Source: Adiantum capillus-veneris
Lineage: Eukaryota; Streptophyta; Polypodiopsida; Polypodiales; Pteridaceae
DNA: 64,000 bases
Direction of reading: 5' to 3'
Assembly: GCA_014529385.2 (NCBI GenBank)
Contig: CM043966.1
Span: forward strand, 37,986,239-38,050,238
The translations under genes were made by a program, and so were the position numbers. This document shows, piece after piece, positions 32,401-42,485 of this stretch (its first letter is position 1; every line of letters starts with the position of its first letter). The notes below the pieces were generated by a model that was not told the DNA's origin, did no database searches, and saw nothing but the letters and a program-made list of their open reading frames with translations.

Positions 32401-33146
32401 ATCAAGTTGTGCTAAGCTAGGTTTGTGCATTTGTGTGTTAGTAATTAGTCTCTTAATCTTTTCCCCATGCTAGGTCACATTAGCACTTTGCTAATTGTGG
32501 TGGTTAATCAACCGCCCTAGGTTTGATAACCACGGAATATACGCCCTCATTGAGGATGTGCCACTACCTGCATTATTAGGCTAACGAAAGGAGATTACCA
32601 TTAGCATTACGCTCCTCGTATTTTTTAATTGCTTTTGAACTATGTGTGTGTGTAAAGTGTTCATCAACACCATTTTGTAGAACTATTGAATGTTGATTTT
32701 GCCCAAGGTTCGATCTTTCAATTTCATGTGTGAAATCTCTATGTTTTTCACATTTTGGAGCCTATCTAATCCCTGTATTTGAACTCTACTAGGCCCCTCT
32801 AACCACCTCGGCTAAATTAAGGTGTGTGTGTATGTGTTCACTATAGGGTCAAACTTAAAAGCCTACTTTTTCGGAGGCTCAATACAACCAAAGCTTAGTG
32901 GGTCCCGTGGTTAGCTCATCCACCTTGAGTTGTTTGTTGGCCTACAGGTTTCGGGGTCAATGCTCACCAAACCTAATTCAAGGTTGTGGGCTCGTGGGCG
33001 GATCTAAGCCCCGGCGGTAAACTGCACTAAAATCCCCTCGGGTGGGTTTGCAAGAAATGTTTCCCACGCGCTCCGGCCTTCCTCGCTCCACAGGCGGACG
33101 CCAAGGCCTTATCAAAGGACGCTCATGCTTTTTTCGGGTCCGTAGG
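32401..33146 (+). other. element D leader, first part
   Basis: Non-coding leader between the primer-binding site and the C insertion. It resumes at 38628. No open frame of note. Confidence 0.6.
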
Positions 33147-34238
33147 TGTCACGTGCACATCATACATGGACAAGCTACTTCATGACATGGGTTCAGTTTA
33201 GTTAGACTAGGAAGTGATATGGCATTCCATCAGAACCCATCAGGAGCATTTTTACACTGCATAGACCTATTTTCCCTATTTTAGCCAATTTTCACTTATC
33301 ATTTTTAAATGATTTTTGTTGGGAACTGGGTAGGGCAAATTAGCCAAGCAACTATATAAGTAAACCTAGCGATAGCACTTTCTGGCAGAAGAGGCAGCAG
33401 GAACTTCGCATTCAACTGGCACCTTCTCAGCAGGACCCCCACAAGAGACCCTACTGTTTTCTACATCAGCAACAAGGCCTAGCGTTTTTGCATGACAGAC
33501 CAACCTTGGCATTTTGCATTGCAGAACAGCCCCAGCAGTTGCAGAACAGCAAATCAGCCCTAGCGTTAGCAGTTCTCCACAGCAGGACAGTTTTCAACCC
33601 TAGCGTTTTTGCATCAGCATAACCATCCAACGTTTTGCAGAGCTACCGCAAATGAACCCACATCTAGACCAGTGTTTTCAGTTTTAAGCACCAAGACTCC
33701 GCAGAAGAAGTCCTGAACCTCGCAAATCTCACCTTCCTGCAGCAGATCCTCGCCGCACGGTCAGATCACCCACAGTTTACAGTTTCAGCCCGGAAAACGC
33801 AGATTTCAGCATCTGCGTTTTCAGCGCATCGTCGTCGCATCGCGGCATCGACATCGTCACCAACATAGAGTCAGAATTCAGCAGATAATGATTTGCAGAT
33901 TTCAGCCATTAGCATTTTCAGATTTCAGCCCGTCTCGTCGTCGACGATGTCCAAAGCATTGTAGAGATTTGTGTAATCAATAGTAGACCGCTCTCGCCAT
34001 AGAGAGTGGGGCCTTTGGAGGAGGGTTTTGACAACATTCTGGTGTCGTGTTCTTCTCTCTCTATCTCTCTGTCTCATGCACCTTCATTCACAGTGTCATT
34101 CACTTTGTTTGTGTCCATTGCGTTCTCTCACTAAAGAAACGGAAGGCTCTCCCTTCTGTAAGTAAAAGGAACCCTTGAGCACAGTTCGGAGCACTCATCT
34201 TGAGCAAAGTTCAACATTCACTTCCGATGCACCTTACA
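33147..34238 (+). repeat. element C 5' LTR
   Basis: From TGTCACGTGCACATC to ACCTTACA. TATA box CTATATAAG at 33352-33360. Differs from the 3' LTR mainly by loss of about 95 bp of U3 between GGCA and TTCCATCAGAACCC near 33225. Confidence 0.92.
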
Positions 34239-34239
34239 T

Positions 34240-34251
34240 TGGTATCAGAGC
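34240..34251 (+). promoter_or_regulatory. primer-binding site of element C
   Basis: TGGTATCAGAGC, initiator tRNA-Met type, just after the LTR. Confidence 0.92.
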
Positions 34252-34671
34252 TTTGGTAGTGTTCTGTATCACTCAAGGAAAGAACCACAAGAATTTTTTT
34301 GCTTGTTGCGGTCGCACGTAACCCAAGTCCTCTTGGGCGTGTCGATTCCTAATCATGTTTTTAAAGAATGACAGGAAACCCAAGAAAGAAGGGCTTGTCC
34401 AGCCTCCCCTCGTTTCTCTTTTCACTCATTGAGAGCGGACCGTGCACTTAGCGGCCGGCCAATCAATGTGAGGTGGGAAAAAGCAACCTTGGTGTGAGCG
34501 CAAGGCCGCCAAGGGGTGCGCCCGCGGGAAAGAGAAGAGCTCGGGTGAAGAGAAGATCCTTCTCTAACATAGATTGCAAGCTAAAGAAGAACCTCAAGAC
34601 CCACAAGAACCAAAGTTCCTCGTGAACTTAAGAACCAAAGATCTCAGTGTAAGGTCATCACCCGAAGCGGA

Positions 34672-36522
34672 ATGGATACTTTGCATGAAGGTGATGAGCA
34701 TGAAGAAGGTGAAGAAGAATTTTCCACACCAAGAGGTTTTTCCGACCCTCCCCCTTCCCCACCTACGCCACGGTTTGCACCAAATCCTGTGGAGGCTTTG
34801 GTCAAGTCACTGATGGACATGATGGCACAACAAGAAGCGAATCGCGTTGCCTTGGAGCGCGAGCGCGAAGCATGCGAAGAAAGAAGAGCGTCCTTGGAGT
34901 TAGAGCGTGAGATAAAGAGAGACCTCCGCATGCAAGAGTTCGTCCGACAAGGACTCACCTCGAAACCCGAGCCAGCCAAAGACGTTGGTAGTTCATCAAG
35001 TGACGCAAGCCGAGATTCGGACTCCTACAACCCCATCACAGAGAAGATCACGTTCAGTAAGTATGATGGTAAGATGGATGCTAGTGTTATTCATTCTTGG
35101 TTGCATCAATTTAATGCTTATTTTGCGACAACTAAGAAGATAGGAAACAGTAAGGTTTTGATGGCAGCCATGTACCTTGCCGGTGATGCCATTAATTGGT
35201 ACCACGTATGGCAAGAGGCACAGTTGGCCGCACACCTACAGGAAGTTGAGGATGGCGCGTCCCTTTCTTTCAATTGGGCCGACTTCCAAGACACGCTCAA
35301 GGCGCGGTTTATGCCCCCACAGTACCTAGCAGGATTGAAAGACGATTGGCGCAGTCTCAAGCGAAATGGTATGCCAATTATGTTTTTCTCTAATCGTGTT
35401 TTGCAGCTCGGCACCCAATTACGCAAATGGGATGATGAGCGCAAGGAGGCTTTCATTTTCGGGTTGGACGACTATATCAGGTTTGATGTCGAAGTCCTCA
35501 ACCCAATCGATCTTAACAAGGCGGTAGCGATTGCTCTCGCACAAGAGATGAAGCACAACAAGGGAAAGCCTAAGGAAAACAAGACTTCCACAAGTACCTC
35601 TCAGACTTCTCAGAACCCTCAGAACGGTAAGAATGGTAAGAACGGTAACTCTTCTAACCAATCTTCCAATAATCTCTCAGAAAAGAACTCTCCTAATGAA
35701 CCTAAGGGTAAAGCTAACACAATTGCTAAACCTAAGCTCACTCCAGATGAAAAGGCAGAACAAGGAATTTTAGGAGGATGCATCACGTCGGAAGAACAAA
35801 GCATTTATTCTAAGGAAGGTCGTTGTTTTCATTGTCACATCAAAGGTCACATAAAAAGAACATGTCCTAAGCTTGAATCTAATGAAACTGAAGAACCCAC
35901 ACAACCCACTTCCTCTGTCAATGCAATAAACGAGAACACGAGTGTGACCCAAGTTTCTCATGATCCTCCCATTGATGAGTCTCTCATTAAGTGTTATGGT
36001 CATGTGAAGGGTCGGCGTTTTGTCTTATTGTTTCACCCAGGCAGTATGCATGATTTGATTAGTGACTCTCTTGTCGAAAGAGCCCGCTTGGAGGTTCGCA
36101 AGACATCTCCTTTCGAGGTGTCTGGCTTCTCTCCCGGTATGGACTCTCTCATCACGCAAGAGTGCCTTGATGTTTTGTTCACTGTTCAGCAAGCGTCCTT
36201 CCGCAGAAAATTTGTAGTCTCTCCGCTTTCAGGATGTGATATGCTTTTGGGCATTCGATGGTTTCATGAGCATAACCCTCTCATTGATTGGGCGGAAAAT
36301 ACGTTCATTTTCAATGCCAAAAGTGACTCTCCCCTTGTCATTCGTAGAGAGCAAGTTGTTCATTCTTCATCTCTCATTTTTAATGTGCAGGCGAAGCTGG
36401 CAAAGAATCCGGAAACGGAGACTCTCTCGGTCTCTTATTTTCCAAAGCATGACACACATGATTTGCATGATAATGATAAGCATGATGAATTGGATAATAA
36501 TGACAAGCATGATGATTTGTAG
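34672..36522 (+). CDS. element C Gag-protease polyprotein (616 aa)
   Basis: The longest uninterrupted frame in the window. Residues 1-40 are acidic/proline-rich, and 45-95 form a predicted Glu/Arg coiled coil. A Ty3-type Gag capsid domain follows (about 118-285), with YDGKMDASVIHSWLHQFNAY, LAGDAINWYHVW and FMPPQYLAGLKDDWRSLK. A CCHC zinc knuckle CFHCHIKGHIKRTC starts at residue 385. A protease-like domain spans about 435-560. The normal Asp-Ser/Thr-Gly active site reads FHPGS, with His at 455 in place of the catalytic Asp, while the later GCDMLLGIRWF strand is kept. Gag thus looks preserved and protease dead. The tail repeats His/Asp units (HDNDKHDELDNNDKHDDL). It ends at a TAG, and the same frame stays open to 36783. 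Role: virion-like particle shell and RNA packaging, inferred from the domains. Confidence 0.85.
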   Translation: MDTLHEGDEHEEGEEEFSTPRGFSDPPPSPPTPRFAPNPVEALVKSLMDMMAQQEANRVALEREREACEERRASLELEREIKRDLRMQEFVRQGLTSKPEPAKDVGSSSSDASRDSDSYNPITEKITFSKYDGKMDASVIHSWLHQFNAYFATTKKIGNSKVLMAAMYLAGDAINWYHVWQEAQLAAHLQEVEDGASLSFNWADFQDTLKARFMPPQYLAGLKDDWRSLKRNGMPIMFFSNRVLQLGTQLRKWDDERKEAFIFGLDDYIRFDVEVLNPIDLNKAVAIALAQEMKHNKGKPKENKTSTSTSQTSQNPQNGKNGKNGNSSNQSSNNLSEKNSPNEPKGKANTIAKPKLTPDEKAEQGILGGCITSEEQSIYSKEGRCFHCHIKGHIKRTCPKLESNETEEPTQPTSSVNAINENTSVTQVSHDPPIDESLIKCYGHVKGRRFVLLFHPGSMHDLISDSLVERARLEVRKTSPFEVSGFSPGMDSLITQECLDVLFTVQQASFRRKFVVSPLSGCDMLLGIRWFHEHNPLIDWAENTFIFNAKSDSPLVIRREQVVHSSSLIFNVQAKLAKNPETETLSVSYFPKHDTHDLHDNDKHDELDNNDKHDDL

Positions 36523-36783
36523 GAAGATGATGTGATTGTTCACAAGGATGATGGTTTAGTTGATACTTTGTCTAGTGAAGCTAACCTCATTGCAGATTCG
36601 ATCGATCACAAAGAACCGATCTTGGCTCTTGAGTCGAGGTCCAAAGAACCCCCACAAGAAGTATTATGTGTTCGAATGATTAGTCAATACGCATTGTTCG
36701 AGTGTTTCATTCGTGATGCTCTCTTGTATTTTAGTCACCGTCCTTATGTGATCCCTTTTCATAGGCATGACATCGCACGATGA
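36523..36783 (+). pseudogene. in-frame extension after the C gag-protease stop
   Basis: Continues in the same frame as the 616-aa ORF past the single TAG at 36520-36522 for 86 codons (EDDVIVHKDD ... FHRHDIAR). Acidic at the start, then hydrophobic. Not RT-like. Either stop-codon readthrough or a recent nonsense mutation would explain it. Confidence 0.5.
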
Positions 36784-37413
36784 ACACGATTCACTCACAA
36801 ATGAGCACGGATGTATGCGGATTACTTATGAAAACCTGAAATGTTTGCACCCAAGGAATGCACATTCGATGTTTCTTCCTTGGCATGACACAGTATCAAA
36901 AAGAGCACAAGAAGGATTGAACATCAAGCATGGACATTTCCATTGTGATTTGCCACAGTTGATTGATTTAGATCAAAAAGTCAAGATTCGATCTCATTTT
37001 TTGCATGTGTTTGATGAACGGTTTGGCACTCCATCTATATGTTCATCTACATTGCATGTATAGTCTTTAGAGAAGACTAGAATTTTTTCAGTCACTTTCC
37101 ATGGAATGGGTATATTCATGTTTTTGTGTTGGAAGTGGTTTCAGGAATTTTCATCCTCGGAGATTCTTGAAGAAGGTAGACGCATGACTATAGACAAAGT
37201 TGAAGCATTGAAGGAGCCACAGATGACTTTGTGTCGCTTTCGGCGCGGCCCAAAGAAGCAAGCGTTGCAGACCTTTATGAAGTTCAAGTATCACATGACC
37301 CACACATTAGAGTGAGCCGGCAAAGAGTCCTTTCCAGGATTCCGGACGCTGTTGGCGATCTCCCTCAACGCCATACAGTTCGGTACCAGTACCTCACTTT
37401 GAAAAGGAGGGGA
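36784..37413 (+). other. element C 3' internal region and polypurine tract
   Basis: Short frames (36767-37063, 37231-37431) with no RT, RNase H or integrase motif. The piece near 37290 (HDPHIRVSRQRVLSRIPDAV) is unassigned. The polypurine tract AAAAGGAGGGGA at 37402-37413 directly precedes the LTR. Confidence 0.65.
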
Positions 37414-38622
37414 TGTCACGTGCACATCTAACCCTATGTGTACGTGAACAAGCTACTTTATGACATGGGTTTAGTTCAGTTAGATTAGAAAGTGATCTGG
37501 CACTTTTGTGAGTCTGTTCGCAGACCGTGCATGTCCAGACACTTAAATCAGATGCATATCCTCTGGTTGCACACAGCACGATCATCAGATTTCCATCAGA
37601 ACCCATCAGGAGCATTTATACAGTGCATAAATCTATTTTCCCTATTTTAGCCAATTTTCACTTATTATTTTTAAGTGACTTTCGTTGGGAATTGGGTAGG
37701 CGCAAATTAGCCAAGCAACTCTATAAGTAAACCTAGCGCTAGCACTTTCAGGCAGAAGAGGCAGCAGGAACTTCGCGTTCAACAGGCACCTTCTCAGCAG
37801 GACCCCACAAGAGACCCTAGCCTTTTCTACATCAGCAGCAAGGCCTAGCGTTTTTGCATGACAGACCAGCCATGGCGTTTTATATTGCAGATCAGCCCTT
37901 GCAGTTGCAGAACAGAAGATCAGCCTTAGCGTTAGCAGTTCTCCACAGCAAGACAATTTTCAGCCCTAGCGTTTTTGCATCAGCATAATCATCCAGCGTT
38001 TTGCAGATCTACCGCGACGGAACCCAGATTTAGACCAGCGTTAAAGTTTTCAGCATCAAGACTCCGCAGAAGAAGTCCCGAACCTCGCAGATCTCACCTT
38101 CCCACAGCAAATCCTCGCCGCACGGTCAGATCAGCCACAGTTTGCAGTTTCAGCCCAGAAAACGCAGATTTCAGCATCTGCGTTTTCAGCACGTCGTCAT
38201 TGCATCGTCGCCATTGACATCGTCACCGACATAGAGTCAGAATTCAGCAGATAAAGATTTGCAGATTTCAGCCATTAGCATTTTCAAATTTCAGTCCGTC
38301 TCGTAGTCGTCCTCATCATCATCGACATCGTCGGCAAGTCCAAAGCATTGTAGAGATTTGTGCAATCAATAGTAGACCGCTCTCGCCATAGAGAGTGGGG
38401 CCTTCGGAGGAGGGTTTTGACAACATTCTGGTGATTCTTCTCTCTCTATCTCTCAGTCTCATGCACCTTCATTCACAGTGTCATTCACTTTGTTTGTGTC
38501 CATTGCACTCTCTCACTAAAGGAACGGAAGGCTCTCCCTTCCGTAAGTAAAGGAACCCTTGAGCATAGTTCGGAGCACTCATCTTGAGCAAAGTTCAACA
38601 TTCACTTCCGCTGCACCTTACA
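37414..38622 (+). repeat. element C 3' LTR
   Basis: TGTCACGTGCACATC...ACCTTACA. Keeps the U3 segment missing in the 5' copy (about 37503-37597). TATA-like CTCTATAAG at about 37719. Confidence 0.92.
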
Positions 38623-38627
38623 GTAGG

Positions 38628-39000
38628 CCCCTGTTCCCTCGCCCCGCATCTCTTTCCTGCACACAAGCTTCCCGCTCTCAGGCCATTACCAAGGGACGCT
38701 TCCCACTTGGCTTGGAACACATTCAACGAGCCACTGTCTTCAAAAGAGCCACTGCCCCTTCTAAGCCTAGTTCCCATAGACAGAAGGTAGTAGAAGTTTG
38801 TTGACCAAAAAAGACCTTCAAAGGTTTCTCAACTGTTGTAAAGAGGTAATTCTCAACAAAAAAAAATTCAAGGTTTCGAATCTTCACAAGCTTCGACATT
38901 CAAGGGAAGGGAGCTACTTGAGCAAATCAAAGGTTTCATTGGCTACTTCAAAGCAAAAAAAAAGGCACTACCTCTTTGTGAAGAGGAGCTTCACAAAGGG

Positions 39001-39052
<52 letters not shown>

Positions 39053-39205
39053 TGCAATTAAACTCTAGAATTTTTTGCAACCAAGCACCCTTCGTAATGA
39101 ATGTCATTATCTACATTTACGAGAATGACCTTTAAGTCGTGCTTGTGTAAAAAGGTAGACACTGGCTGGGAGAGTATCCTAAGCTAAGACCCCTCTATTA
39201 GCGCA
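38628..39205 (+). other. element D leader, second part, with (TC)n
   Basis: Resumes the leader after C. Contains 24 TC repeats at 39003-39050. Otherwise non-coding. Confidence 0.55.
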
Positions 39206-39985
39206 ATGGAAGAGAAAGCGCTTTGAAAAATCAACGGGGAGCGCTTTCACACTTGGCAAACCAAGTTAAAAGGCTACTTAATGAAAAAACAGTTGTGGGG
39301 AGTAGTCAAGCCAACGATCATTGATCCGACATCTACTGATGGTGCACACATATTGCCACGAGCTATGAGTGCACAACATCAAGCCAAGGACGAGCAGGCA
39401 TTAGGAATCATAATCACTGCACTACATAACAATTATATACACTTTACAGATGATTGTGAAACCTCATCGGGAGCATGGGAAACACTAGACAAAAACTTTG
39501 GAGCTAGGAAAAAGAAGAGAAAAGTGAGCTTAAAGAAGGATCTATACAAATAACAAATGGAACATAACGAAGATATTGCAAGCTTGGTCAATCGCCTCAA
39601 GAGCATGACCACACAACTAGCTTATGTAAACAGTGCAGTACCAGAGGAGGACAAAATTGCAATTCGTCTAGCAACCTTACCACCTAGCTTTGACCAGATA
39701 ATGACCATCATTGAAGAGAAGGATCCAACTCCAGATTTCCAAGATGTAATCAACTCTTTAATGTCCGAGGAGAAGAAGCAAGGAAGGAGCTTTTGCAGTT
39801 AGCTTTAGTAACAAAACTTGTTTCAAGTGTGGCAAAGAAGGACCCATAGCAAAGGACTGTCTAGCATCAAAGACTTGCAGCATTTGCAAAAAGAAGGGTC
39901 ACCTTCCTTCCAAGTGTTTCAGAAGGGACATAGGCAGCACCAGCAGAAATCCAAGGCCCAAAGTCTATTTGGCAGAAGAAGACAA
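39206..39985 (+). pseudogene. element D gag (Ty1/copia type)
   Basis: From the ATG at 39206 the frame reads MEEKAL, a TGA, then KINGERFHTWQTKLKGYLMK and KQLWGVV. This is the copia-type gag N-terminus (UBN2 / Retrotran_gag_2 family). The core continues with SAQHQAKDEQALGIIITALH and AWETLDKNFG. A TAA after LYK (39551) is followed by LVNRLKSMTTQLAY and LPPSFDQIMTIIEE. Two zinc knuckles follow at about 39817-39917. The first (CFKCGKEGPIAKDC) has Pro where His is expected, and the second (CSICKKKGHLPSKC) is complete. There is a frameshift near 39790. Nothing after residue EEDKD resembles protease or integrase, so the element appears to have had only gag. Confidence 0.78.
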
Positions 39986-40255
39986 AGATTAAGATGAAGA
40001 AGAAGGCGGCAATAGCCTTCTAGTTTACGACGACATTCTTGTTTTGCCTTTCCCCTTTCAGTTGTATTTGTTTGGAGATAGCTTAAACTAGCTTGGTCTC
40101 AGTTTTATACATCTGTTTGAGGGGAGGTGTTGAGTATCTCTTGGATTAGAGATAGTTTGTCTCATGGATTGGAGGTGTTCTTTTGCTCCTGGATTGGAGT
40201 GTGACAGAGATGTCAATTTCTTCCTAGTCCAAACCTCAAGGGGAGGATTCTAAGG
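39986..40255 (+). other. element D 3' internal region and polypurine tract
   Basis: 270 bp without pol. Purine-rich CAAGGGGAGGATTCTAAGG immediately before the LTR. Confidence 0.7.
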
Positions 40256-40578
40256 TGTGAGCTTTGTCCTAGAGTACTAGGGTATGATTCAAGGAGAGGA
40301 AAGGTGGAATTATCCCACATGTATTGGTGCAAGGCTGTAGAGCTACTTAAAGCTCATTTCATGAATAAGCAAACTCATTCCATTTTGCATTACATCTCTC
40401 TTGTTTATAGTGAGCTTGTGATGGCTTAGCAAATACTCAAGATCGTGCTTATGAGTCCAAGTTAACTCATCTTGGAACCTAATTCGCTTGAGTGATAATA
40501 ATCAAGCCATACACATTCACTTGTGTGCACGATGTTTCTCTTTCATCCACCCTAGCTAGCACGATCCCATTCCCATCA
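40256..40578 (+). repeat. element D 3' LTR
   Basis: 323 bp, TGTGAGC...CCCATCA, uninterrupted. It serves as the reference for the split 5' LTR. Confidence 0.92.
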
Positions 40579-41227
40579 CACAAACCACGGCTCGGCAGTT
40601 AGAGTACTACCAAGCAAACAACGACACCCTGTAGGCCCCATAGACTGGCGCGCCTTTCGGTATATTCTTTATTCTTATAAAACTTGGGAGAAAACCTACG
40701 AGTTCCTACGAGCTGTCCCGCTTTTACCAGTCCGAAAATGGCCTACTCTAGCCCGATTTTGGCAGCATAACCACAGGCTTCACAGAAAATTTCCCCATGT
40801 AAAAGATGACTTTTGGGCGCATACGGGCACTTTCCCAAACCTGGCGAGATTCTGCAACACGCTGAATTCTCTATTTTCTGCCCCAAAAATGCACCCGATC
40901 ACCTACACAGTGATCCCAACGCTTCCCTGAAGCTCCTGGAGGTATTAGGGATCAATTAGGGTCAAAAACCTAAACCTACAAAAATACATGGGAGACTGTA
41001 ATTTACTGTTTTGGGCTCCGTTTCGCATGCCGGTCGTATCCGTAGCAAGCCCTCAAGCTCCCGCACTTGTAGGGCTAGTTGTCCTTTGAATCGGACGAGA
41101 TTTCTCGAGTGAAATCTCTCCGAATTCACATGTACCTGCGGGGGACTAGCAACTAGCTAATCCAATACCTGTGCAAGAGGCTCTTGCCTCGGCAATCGAG
41201 CATGAACCCACACAACTGTACATACAA
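40579..41227 (-). repeat. LTR-like DNA upstream of B gag, distal part
   Basis: Minus-strand LTR-like DNA homologous to 4908-5160 (GGCGCGCCAG box, TTATAAGAATAAAG, GGCCTACAGGGTGTCG). It continues across D into 30562-30395. It lies between the chromodomain end of F and the gag start of B, where an LTR shared or adjoining both would sit. Confidence 0.6.
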
Positions 41228-41885
41228 CAGAATACTGTCAGCCCCATCACTATCCCTAAAATCCAAAGAAAAATCAGTGACTTTATTCCATCTAGATAAT
41301 CTGTGACAAAGGAGCAGTCTGCCCAAATTCAACCCGTTGATCTCCTTGATCTCTAGGAATAGTCAAAGCTAGACCAAAAGCAGTCTCGTCTGCCCAAATT
41401 CAACCCGTTGATCTCCTTGATCTCTAGGAATAGTCAAAGCTAGACCAAAAGCCTTACAATAAAGTTCCAGTATCCGAGGAGTATCTGTCGGATAGTTCTT
41501 GAATTTAACTAAGAACCACCGTATCACTTTACCCTTCACTTTCCTTGTGAGCCAATATCTATTCTGGAACGAGAATCTCCTGGCTCACTCCCACTTTAGG
41601 TTGCTCCTCAGGCTCCCTGTCCACTGGCACCTCACCTTTGAAAGGTTTCAACACACTCACATAAGATGCATTGTGAATCTTCCAAGTATTTAGCAACTTC
41701 AATCTAAAGGATACATCATTGATCTTCTCTTGAATCTAGAAAGGGCCATAATATCGCATACTCAGCTTTGGAAAAGGCCGCTCCTTACCTCTTTCATTTC
41801 CTTAGGCATGCCTTCTCAAACCATAAAAGCACCCAATTGTCTTCCTTCAACTGCAAGTTGAGCCGATGCTTGTTTGCTGCCTTTT
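41228..41885 (-). pseudogene. element F, chromovirus integrase C-terminus and chromodomain
   Basis: Minus-strand remnant closely similar to 20265-20890 in element A. Integrase C-terminal part with LSMRYYGPF and [10 protein letters not shown] (about 41780-41690), then PFKGEVP and ILAHKE, and the chromodomain start RWFLVKFKNYP. A deletion joins this to TDTPRILELYCKAFGL, removing the centre of the chromodomain. A 70-bp tandem duplication (41317-41455) lies beyond it. The rest of pol is absent: the match ends at about 41885. Confidence 0.75.
41317..41455. repeat. 70-bp tandem duplication in element F
   Basis: The block with GTCTGCCCAAATTCAACCCG and TTGATCTCCTTGATCTCTAG is present twice, essentially identical. 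Confidence 0.92.
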
Positions 41886-42132
41886 TTTCTCACTCCCACT
41901 GCGCTTCCGTGGCAAGCCCTCCAGCGTTCTTGGTGGGTAGCCTTGCACCGTTTTGGCGGCAACGACGGCTTTCTTTATCCATGGTGATGCCCAGCCCATG
42001 TTGTGGCCATCACAATGGTCTCATGTGCAAGGGCAATTGGCAGTGTCAACAGCACCTCAGGTCTACTCAGTTGACATGTCAGTTCTATGCCGGACCACCC
42101 CTGGTCACTTGTACGAGAGCTTGATATCAATA

Positions 42133-42173
<41 letters not shown>

Positions 42174-42485
42174 CCAATATGGACCCCAATGTCGGTGTCT
42201 AGTGTGTGTGTGTGTGTGTTTATGTGAAGGCAAGCTCGAGGCCCAATTTCACCTCTATGTGTGTCTTCGGATACAGAGAGAAAGAAAGGAAGGATTTTGT
42301 CACCTGCACGGAGCGTAAAAACACGACTCTCCAACGCCCAAGCCATGTCATCAACAGGAGCATACGAAAACTCTACTCTCTTATGCTCGTTCACAAGCTC
42401 CGTTCGACAGAAAAGCACCCATGAACTCTCTCTCTCTTGTAATGAGGACATAGGTGCCCCAACACCAGCCAGCCGTTGAAATGAG
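41886..42485. other. unassigned, with (TC)n and (TG)n tracts
   Basis: Contains 17-18 TC repeats (42136-42171) and a TG run at about 42204-42219. A 188-codon minus frame (42541-41975) runs through the microsatellite, and I do not believe it is a gene. Confidence 0.45.

Larger units (their letters stand above)
33147..38622 (+). mobile_element. element C, gag-only Ty3-type LTR retrotransposon
   Basis: A fully bounded 5476-bp insertion. Both flanks read GTAGG (33142-33146 and 38623-38627), a perfect 5-bp target-site duplication. The LTRs are 1092 bp and 1209 bp, the primer-binding site is perfect, and the polypurine tract is AAAAGGAGGGGA. The 3.2-kb interior has one long gag-protease frame and lacks RT, RNase H and integrase. 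A member of this class would need enzymes from another element. Confidence 0.9.
30563..40578 (+). mobile_element. element D, gag-only Ty1/copia-type retrotransposon with nested insertions
   Basis: LTRs start TGTGAGCTTTGTCC and end CCCATTCCCATCA. The 5' LTR (30563-32386) is split by a 1.5-kb solo LTR. The 3' LTR is intact (40256-40578). A perfect initiator-Met primer-binding site (32389) and a copia-type gag (39206-39985) are present, but no protease, integrase, RT or RNase H lies between gag and the 3' LTR, only about 270 bp. The leader is interrupted by element C. Without C and the solo LTR, D would be about 3 kb. Confidence 0.8.
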
